Positions 1 to 4,924 of a stretch of DNA of 5,962 bases are shown piece after piece. The translations under genes and the position numbers were made by a program. This stretch comes from an uncultured Myxococcales bacterium (GTDB taxonomy: Bacteria; Myxococcota_A; UBA9042), in NCBI GenBank assembly GCA_937915965.1, contig CALGHC010000622.1:1-5962 (forward strand), given 5' to 3'. A model generated the notes under the pieces. It was given only the letters and a program-made list of their open reading frames with translations, did not search any database and was not told the origin of the DNA. Numbering within the stretch: position 1 is the stretch's first letter; each line of letters starts with the position of its first letter.

Positions 1-1
1 C

Positions 2-3000
2 ACCTGTTGGGACGACGCCGACTGCCAGGACGAGGAGGACGGCAACCTGTGCAACGGCACGCTGTACTGCGACAAGGGCGGCGACTCGCCCGCTTGCAAG
101 GTCAACCCCGCCACCGTGGTCATCTGCAACAAGGACTTCGGCGAGCCCTGCATCAAGGACACCTGCGAGCCAGGTGACGGCAGCTGCGCTCCGCAGTCAG
201 TGAAGGACGGCAAGCCCTGCGACGACGACTCGCTGTGCACCACGGCGGACACCTGCCTGGGCGGCGTCTGCGTCGGCGAGGTGGCCGACTGCGACGACGA
301 CAACGCCTGCACGGCCGACGCCTGCGACACCGCCAAGGGTTGCCTGCACGACGCTGCATCGTGCGAGGACGGCAACGGCTGCACCCTCGACAGCTGCGAC
401 CCCGACACCGGCAAGTGCGTCTCTGACCCCGCCACGCCCAACGGCAAGCTGTGCAACGCCGACAACAACGGCTGCACCCTCAACGACGCGTGCAGCTGGG
501 GCGTGTGCAAGGCGGGCGCTCCGCTGGTGTGCGGCAACGCCGTGCAGCAGTGCTACGAGCCTGCGTGCAAGTCCCTCACGGCGACCACCTGGCAGTGCAT
601 CGCGCAGGTCGGGCCCGACGGCGGGTCTTGCGTGGACAACGATCCGTGCACCGCCGGCGGGGCCTGCAAGGCGGGAGAATGCAGCGGCGCCGGCTTTGAC
701 CGCTACTTCAACCGATCGTACGCGCCACCGCTCAACGCCGGCGGATTCAACGGCGTCGCCGCCCAACCCGACGGCCGAATCCTCGCCGTCGGCAGCACCT
801 GGAACACGAACGGTTCGGGCCAGAAGGATCACGCCCTGTGGGTCGCCCAGTTCGACGCGGCCGGCCTGCTCGAATGGCAGACGACGGTCAAGGGCCCAAA
901 GGCACACGCCGGCCAGCAAGCTCTGGTGGCGATCGCGGCGCAGGACGGCGGCTGGTGGGTCGGCGGCGCGATCTCGACAGCAGACGGCGATCTCAACGGC
1001 GTCTTGATCCGCTACGACGATCAAGGCGCGGCGCTGTCGACCAAGCAGTACGGCGTCACTGGCAAGGACGAGGTGATCGCGCAGCTGCTGCCGGATAAGT
1101 ACGGCGGCTTCCTGCTCGTCGGCTACCGCTACAACGCGGGCGTGGCGGGCGCCTGGGCGATGCAGCTGTCGGCGACGCTGCTGACGGTCTGGGAGAACGA
1201 CCTGTACGACAAGGGGCACCCCAACTACTACTTTGGCGGGGTGCGCCGCGCCGACGGCACCTCGGTCCTGGTGGGGCTGCACATGAGCGGCAGCACGCGC
1301 TACGGCCTGCTGGTGCCGTTCACAGCCCTGGGCGTGCGCGGCAAGGCGGTCACCCTCGGCGGCAACAGCCTCGCGCATCTCCAAGGCATCGCCGAGGTCG
1401 ACGGCGCGCTGGTGGCGGGCGGACGCACGGCCTGCGGCGAGTCCCAGTGCTCGTGGATGATCGGCCTGGACAACAGCCTGGCGGCGAAGTGGACCGCCGA
1501 GACCCACGCAACCGGCATCATCACGGGGATGGCCACCACCGCCAAGGGTCGGCTGGTCGTCGGCGGCACCCACCAGCCGTCGGGCAAGAACGCCGGGCTG
1601 TGGACCTGGGGAGCGGACGACTTTGGCAACAGCCAGTGGATGCAGACGACCACGGGGAGCAAGCACGGCAGCGGCCGAGCGCTGGCGCTGGTCGGCAACA
1701 CGGGCTTCGTGGTCGCGGGCACGTACGACACCGGCAACTCGACGATCGGGCGCGTCATCCGCTACGACCCGTGGGGGCACACCAGCTGCGCCCTTTCTGG
1801 CACCTGCAAGACCAAGGCGGCGGGTAGCTGCAACGACGGCAAGGCCTGCACGGTCGACAGCTGCAACGCCAAGTCGGGCTGCACGCACCCGGTCGCGAAT
1901 GGTCTGCTGTGCGACCCCAAAGACGGCTGCTCGACGCTGTCGTCGTGCAGCTCGGGCAGCTGCGGGGCGACCGACGAGGGCCGGCTGTGGTGGGATCAGA
2001 CGGCCTACGGCGGCAACGGCACCAACGTCCACGCGAGCTCGGCCGTGCTCACCGACGGCGACTTCCTCGCCACCGGCCAGACGTATGCAGGCGGCAAACA
2101 CAGCGCTTTCGTAAGACGCTGGTCGTCGGCGGGCGCGGTGCGCTGGGCGACCACCTTCCACCGCAACGTCAGCACCTGGGGCGTCGCCGTTGCGCGCCTG
2201 CCAGCGGGCGAGGCCGTCGTGCTCAGCCGCGGCTGGAACGGCAGCAGCCACGGCGACCTGCGTGCCTACAAGGCCAACGGCAGCGTCAAATGGACCAACG
2301 GCTCGATCAGCACCCACCCCTACACCGCGGTCGGTCTGCTGAGCTACAGCGACAACAGCTTCGCGGTCCTGCGCGACCGCTGGGACTCGTACAATCACAA
2401 GCACTTCCTCTCGCTGCGCCGCTACGACGCGAACCAGAAGCTGATCAATGCGAGCAAAGAGGCTGATCTCGGCTGGCAGTTGCTCTACACGCCCTACCAG
2501 ATCGCCTCGACCGCCGACGGTCCTGGCACCGGCTCGACGCTGTGGGGGCCGCGCGGCGACGTGCGCAGCAACGGCCAGGCCTCGGTGGTCGCGACCGTCA
2601 AGCCCGACAAGAGCGGTACCAAGACCGAGGGTTGGCTCGGGCGTTTCTCGAGCGGTGGCACGGTGCTGAAGAACACGCGCATCGGCTCGAAGCAGAAGTG
2701 GGACGACTACTTCATCGACGTCGCAGCCGCTTCGGATGGCGGCGAGCTGATCGGCGGCTCGCGGTCGGGCCTGGGCCGGACCTGGGGCTGGCTCGTCAAG
2801 GTCTCAAGCGGCGGCTCGGTGCAGTGGGAACGCTTCATCGACACCGGCGCCAACCAGGACCACGGCGTCGATGTCGTCCAGCGACGCCCCGACAACAGCT
2901 ACCTGGTCGGCGGATGGCAGAAGATCGGCTCGAGCCAGCGCACCTGGCTGTCGTGGTACAGCCCTGGCGGCCAGCCTGTCTGGGAGCGCTCGTGGGGCAA

Positions 3001-3244
3001 CGGCTTCATCCACGAGATCGACGCGATCCCCGGCTCCCAGGACCTGATGGTGGCCGCCAACGGCGGACCGAACTGGCGCACCCTGATCATGCGCACCAAC
3101 GCCTTCGCCCACCACGGCTGCAAGATCGCCGGCAAGTGTGTCAACGCGGTGCCGGCGAGCTGCGACGACAAGAAGAGCTGCACCTTTGACTGGTGTGACC
3201 CATCGAAGGGCTGCCAGTACACGTCGGTGCCTGGTTGCAAATAG
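2..3244 (+). CDS. Giant Cys-rich / twin beta-propeller secreted protein (5'-truncated by window)
   Basis: The frame is open from base 2 to TAG at 3242-3244, giving 1080 visible residues; the true start and any signal peptide lie upstream. GTG at 116 is only an internal Val inside a Cys module. Residues 1-227 hold about 33 Cys in units such as CDDDNACTADACDTAKGC. Residues about 232-592 carry seven repeats of roughly 50 residues (starting near 248, 307, 356, 409, 459, 505 and 558) with a core like a hydrophobic run, DG, then hydrophobic-V-G-G. Residues 596-654 form a second Cys module (10 Cys). Residues about 655-1037 carry seven more blade-like repeats (near 677, 725, 774, 825, 903, 953 and 1002; the fourth is longer) and no Cys. 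Residues 1040-1080 form a third module (7 Cys). The repeats resemble delta-60/SBBP-type propeller blades. An extracellular, disulfide-rich adhesive or scaffold role is inferred; no catalytic motif is visible. No C-terminal membrane anchor or MYXO-CTERM-like tail is present: it ends in GCQYTSVPGCK. Confidence 0.9.
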   Translation, partial: TCWDDADCQDEEDGNLCNGTLYCDKGGDSPACKVNPATVVICNKDFGEPCIKDTCEPGDGSCAPQSVKDGKPCDDDSLCTTADTCLGGVCVGEVADCDDDNACTADACDTAKGCLHDAASCEDGNGCTLDSCDPDTGKCVSDPATPNGKLCNADNNGCTLNDACSWGVCKAGAPLVCGNAVQQCYEPACKSLTATTWQCIAQVGPDGGSCVDNDPCTAGGACKAGECSGAGFDRYFNRSYAPPLNAGGFNGVAAQPDGRILAVGSTWNTNGSGQKDHALWVAQFDAAGLLEWQTTVKGPKAHAGQQALVAIAAQDGGWWVGGAISTADGDLNGVLIRYDDQGAALSTKQYGVTGKDEVIAQLLPDKYGGFLLVGYRYNAGVAGAWAMQLSATLLTVWENDLYDKGHPNYYFGGVRRADGTSVLVGLHMSGSTRYGLLVPFTALGVRGKAVTLGGNSLAHLQGIAEVDGALVAGGRTACGESQCSWMIGLDNSLAAKWTAETHATGIITGMATTAKGRLVVGGTHQPSGKNAGLWTWGADDFGNSQWMQTTTGSKHGSGRALALVGNTGFVVAGTYDTGNSTIGRVIRYDPWGHTSCALSGTCKTKAAGSCNDGKACTVDSCNAKSGCTHPVANGLLCDPKDGCSTLSSCSSGSCGATDEGRLWWDQTAYGGNGTNVHASSAVLTDGDFLATGQTYAGGKHSAFVRRWSSAGAVRWATTFHRNVSTWGVAVARLPAGEAVVLSRGWNGSSHGDLRAYKANGSVKWTNGSISTHPYTAVGLLSYSDNSFAVLRDRWDSYNHKHFLSLRRYDANQKLINASKEADLGWQLLYTPYQIASTADGPGTGSTLWGPRGDVRSNGQASVVATVKPDKSGTKTEGWLGRFSSGGTVLKNTRIGSKQKWDDYFIDVAAASDGGELIGGSRSGLGRTWGWLVKVSSGGSVQWERFIDTGANQDHGVDVVQRRPDNSYLVGGWQKIGSSQRTWLSWYSPGGQPVWERSWGNGFIHEIDAIPGSQDLMVAANGGPNWRTLIMRTNAFAHHGCKIAGKCVNAVPASCDDKKSCTFDWCDPSKGCQYTSVPGCK

Positions 3245-3387
3245 CGCGTCTGGCGAGGCCCTGGCGGTCGAGGCGGTCGTCCGCGCCGCGCCATCTCCTC
3301 AAACACCAGTATGCCAACGATAACCACGGGTTGCGGACGCCACGAGAATGTTGAGACCTCGGGGTTCGTCGACCAAGATCCCGGACC
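3245..3387. other. Non-coding spacer after the propeller gene
   Basis: No credible gene is visible. Short ORFs here have low-complexity Ser/Pro/Arg translations typical of GC-rich non-coding frames. A short direct repeat, ggcggtcga then ggcggtcgt, lies at 3263-3280. I find no clear stem-loop with a T-run after the stop codon at 3244, so no intrinsic terminator is called. Composition turns slightly less GC-rich from about 3300, toward the transposase remnant. Confidence 0.5.
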
Positions 3388-3546
3388 ATACTCACTTTCC
3401 CAAGGCTCTTCGTCTCCACGATCGTCATCGTCGTTCGAGTGGTCCAAGCCCTCGCCAGATCCCGGACAGACCTCGTCTTGGAGAATCTCACCCTCCGCCA
3501 ACAGATCACGGCCCTCAAGCGCGAGCGACCACGCCCCCACCTCGCG
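3388..3546 (+). pseudogene. Truncated N-terminal remnant of an integrase-core (rve) transposase
   Basis: Reading from 3388 gives a hydrophobic N-terminus (LTFPRLFVSTIVIVVRVV), then ALARSRTDLV and LENLTLRQQITALKRERPRP. This closely follows the N-terminal signature of integrase-core transposases, which commonly begin with a hydrophobic segment followed by RSRxDLxLENLALRQQLAVLKR and RPRPRL. The usual continuation (D-R-x-F-W and the DDE catalytic core) is missing. After PHLA at about 3546 the frame becomes unrelated sequence and stops at TGA 3616-3618. No ATG, GTG or TTG lies in frame ahead of the motif region; the codon where a start would be expected is ATA at 3388, which could be a decayed ATG (inference). 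An ATG at 3348 is in another frame. No terminal inverted repeats or target duplication could be identified. The fragment is non-functional and marks past mobile-element activity beside the HEPN/MNT operon. Confidence 0.55.
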
Positions 3547-3618
3547 GCAGATGGCGGGCAAGCTGAGAGCCGCTTGAAGGGTGCAGACGAGTTTGGGGGA
3601 GGCACAAGTTGTCGATGA

Positions 3619-3945
3619 TCACCCGCCCACCGGCCAGATGCGCCGGCCCCATTGGGCGATGTGGGCCCGCAGCCCAGCGTGCTCGAGCGCGTCGAGGACG
3701 ACGATGTCGACGCGCCATGGCACTGGCAGGTCGTCGAGATCACTGCGCAGGCGTGCCAGTTGTATCGGCGCGAGCGAGCCCTCGATGGCCACGTCTACAT
3801 CTGAGCCGCCGTGCGCCCGCCCCATCGCCCGCGAGCCGAAGACGAGCGCGCCTTCGACCTCCGGGTGGCGGGCCAGCGCGCCCTGGACGAGTTCGACCAG
3901 CGCGGCCGGCAGGTCGACGTCTCCGGGCACAGGGTGCTCGGTCAT
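3619..3945 (-). CDS. MNT-domain nucleotidyltransferase (MntA-like antitoxin of a HEPN/MNT pair)
   Basis: This 108-residue minimal nucleotidyltransferase has the family's usual small size. The signature GSX10DXD is intact: G37-S38, then D49 and D51 within GSRAMGRAHGGSDVD. A third acidic metal ligand is likely D80 in WRVDIVVLD. The C-terminal HIAQWGRRIWP matches the usual end of the domain, so the gene appears complete. In characterised HEPN/MNT systems such as Shewanella HepT-MntA, the MNT enzyme uses ATP to AMPylate a tyrosine beside the HEPN active site and so blocks RNase activity. By analogy it would act in the cytoplasm on the protein encoded at 3942-4373. The start ATG (3945-3943) overlaps the upstream stop as ATGA, so translation is probably coupled and no separate ribosome binding site is needed. 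MNT relatives paired with HI0074-type partners have also been called orphan nucleotidyltransferases of unknown substrate, so the antitoxin role is probable, not proven. Confidence 0.9.
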   Translation of the reverse strand: MTEHPVPGDVDLPAALVELVQGALARHPEVEGALVFGSRAMGRAHGGSDVDVAIEGSLAPIQLARLRSDLDDLPVPWRVDIVVLDALEHAGLRAHIAQWGRRIWPVGG

Positions 3946-4373
3946 CGGTCGAGCTCCGCGCGCGCCGCGTGTAGCAGGTCGTGGGCGCTTCGAAGCGCCG
4001 GCAAGAATCGCTCGCGCAACATCGTGAGGGTCTGCGCGACGACGTTGGCGTCGTAGGTATGCGCCGCGAGGTTCCGCTGGGCGAGCATCTCGAGCCAGAC
4101 CTGGCCGTCATCGATGACCCGGGCGGCCGTCGCCACCCGAACCACCTCGCGCGGCGAGGCGGGCACAACCTCCAGGCCACTCCACTCCAGGTAGTCTTTC
4201 AGCGTCTTCCAGGCGAGCTCCAGGGTGACCTCGAAGAACTGAATCCCCCCTGCCTGCTCGACCTCGGTCAAGGTGCCAGCTGGCCGCACGGCGACCGAAT
4301 CGAGCAAGGCAAGCGCCCGGTCGAGGTGTTCGAGGCGCTGGAGCCAGCGAATATCGGTCGGAGGAACAGTCAT
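3942..4373 (-). CDS. HEPN protein, HI0074 / nucleotidyltransferase substrate-binding family (HepT-like toxin candidate)
   Basis: This 143-residue helical protein is the first gene of the HEPN/MNT operon. Recognisable family blocks are FFEVTLELAWKTLKDYLE (residues 46-63), SPREVVRVA (73-81), then DDGQVWLEML and RNLAAHTYD (88-108). The last block gives R100-x4-H105-x-Y107, the RX4HXY motif. In HepT toxins R and H form the RNase site and the Tyr is the residue AMPylated by MntA. The fold and pairing point to the PF08780 (NTase_sub_bind) branch of HEPN and not the DUF86 branch to which HepT belongs. RNase activity is therefore inferred from the conserved motif. I chose ATG 4373-4371 because it gives the normal family length. 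In-frame ATGs at 4409 and 4454 would add an Arg/Ala-rich tail running toward the repeats. The ribosome binding site is weak (GCGGGA about 7 bases upstream). The stop at 3944-3942 overlaps the MNT start by four bases. Confidence 0.9.
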   Translation of the reverse strand: MTVPPTDIRWLQRLEHLDRALALLDSVAVRPAGTLTEVEQAGGIQFFEVTLELAWKTLKDYLEWSGLEVVPASPREVVRVATAARVIDDGQVWLEMLAQRNLAAHTYDANVVAQTLTMLRERFLPALRSAHDLLHAARAELDR

Positions 4374-4466
4374 GGTGGCATCCCGCGCTCGCGTTGGGGT
4401 CTGAAGCATAGCGGCTGCGAGGAGGGCAGACCAGCGCTCGCCGGTGCCAGTCACACCACGGCGCGG

Positions 4467-4508
4467 TGCGAGCGAGGCGCTGCGAGCGAGGTGCTGCGAG
4501 CGAGGTGC
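4467..4508. repeat. Three tandem 14-bp repeats
   Basis: Units TGCGAGCGAGGCGC (4467-4480), TGCGAGCGAGGTGC (4481-4494) and TGCGAGCGAGGTGC (4495-4508) are adjacent; units 2 and 3 are identical and unit 1 differs at one base. The array lies about 95-135 bp upstream of the HEPN start. It has no dyad symmetry of the kind expected for an operator, so replication slippage is the simplest origin. A 14-bp period does not keep a reading frame, which agrees with non-coding DNA. Confidence 0.85.
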
Positions 4509-4562
4509 CAGCCAACCCGTCGGGCCAGCCGCGGCCGATGTCGCGGGCTCCGGACCCAGCGG

Positions 4563-4588
4563 GGCAGCGAGGTGCGGCAGCGAGGCCC
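4563..4588. repeat. Two tandem 13-bp repeats related to the neighbouring 14-bp array
   Basis: GGCAGCGAGGTGC (4563-4575) is followed directly by GGCAGCGAGGCCC (4576-4588), with two differences at the right end. The core GCGAGG(T/C)GC is shared with the 14-bp units at 4467-4508, so the two clusters are probably related by slippage or decay of one larger simple-sequence tract. Confidence 0.7.
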
Positions 4589-4714
4589 CTCGTCAACTCC
4601 GGCCTGTGAAATTCAATGTGTATTTTGACCGATTGGACGAACCACAGTCCGCACCGTCCGGACGTCCAGCGGCCCGCCAAGGTTCGCCATGGCGCAGTAA
4701 AAGCGTTCCCTGCT

Positions 4715-4732
4715 TCGCCTTCGGCTAGGCGA
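4715..4732. repeat. Small perfect inverted repeat (hairpin)
   Basis: TCGCCT (4715-4720), a six-base loop TCGGCT, and AGGCGA (4727-4732) form a perfect 6-bp stem. No T-run follows on either strand directly after the stem, so it does not fit a standard intrinsic terminator. It sits mid-spacer, far from both gene starts. It may be incidental in GC-rich DNA or part of a decayed repeat element. Confidence 0.4.
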
Positions 4733-4924
4733 GCGCGCCGTGACGGGGCCGGCGGAGGACCCACCGGTCCGGTGAAGAATCTGCGGCTGGTCTGGCCGGT
4801 GCGACGAACGACGCGCCCTGCATGATTGAACCAACACCTTCGACTGCACATACTTCATTTCCACGCGCGCGTTCGAAGCCCGGCGCTCGCACAGGTCGGT
4901 CAACTCCGCAGACCAGGTCGGGTG

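Larger units (their letters stand above)
4374..4924. other. Repeat-bearing intergenic region between divergent genes
   Basis: About 550 bases separate the divergently oriented HEPN/MNT operon and SGNH gene, so promoters for both should lie here. I see two clusters of short tandem repeats (4467-4508 and 4563-4588), an AT-richer island around 4605-4640 in otherwise very GC-rich DNA, a perfect 6-bp stem hairpin at 4715-4732, and a minus-strand stretch at about 4828-4945 with gene-like composition but no recognised family. ORFs spanning the region have irregular Arg/Ala/Pro-rich translations and no consistent codon bias, so none is called. No tRNA-like structure, CRISPR array or recognisable riboswitch was seen. 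Confidence 0.6.

Noticed and set aside
197..2404. A 735-codon open frame on the minus strand opposite the propeller gene
   Set aside because: Its translation is monotonous Val/Ala/Arg-rich with no domain. It mirrors the strong third-position G/C bias of the plus-strand gene, whose repeats and Cys motifs are unambiguous.
2899..3743. Minus-strand frames running from the end of the propeller gene across the spacer (2899-3561 and 3141-3743)
   Set aside because: They span the 3' end of the real gene, the transposase remnant and the MNT gene without a recognisable motif; residue composition is irregular.
3581..4056. Plus-strand frames opposite the HEPN/MNT genes
   Set aside because: They are Arg/Ser/Ala-rich shadows; the minus-strand frames carry the GSX10DXD and RX4HXY motifs and a classic ATGA overlap.
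4467..4508. CRISPR array
   Set aside because: The 14-bp units are directly adjacent with no spacers, far from CRISPR geometry.
4715..4732. Intrinsic terminator
   Set aside because: The stem is short and no T-run follows it on either strand; neither neighbouring gene ends here.
4108..4851. A 247-codon minus-strand frame covering most of the spacer
   Set aside because: It overlaps the HEPN gene in another frame, crosses the non-triplet tandem repeats, and shows no consistent codon bias or known domain.
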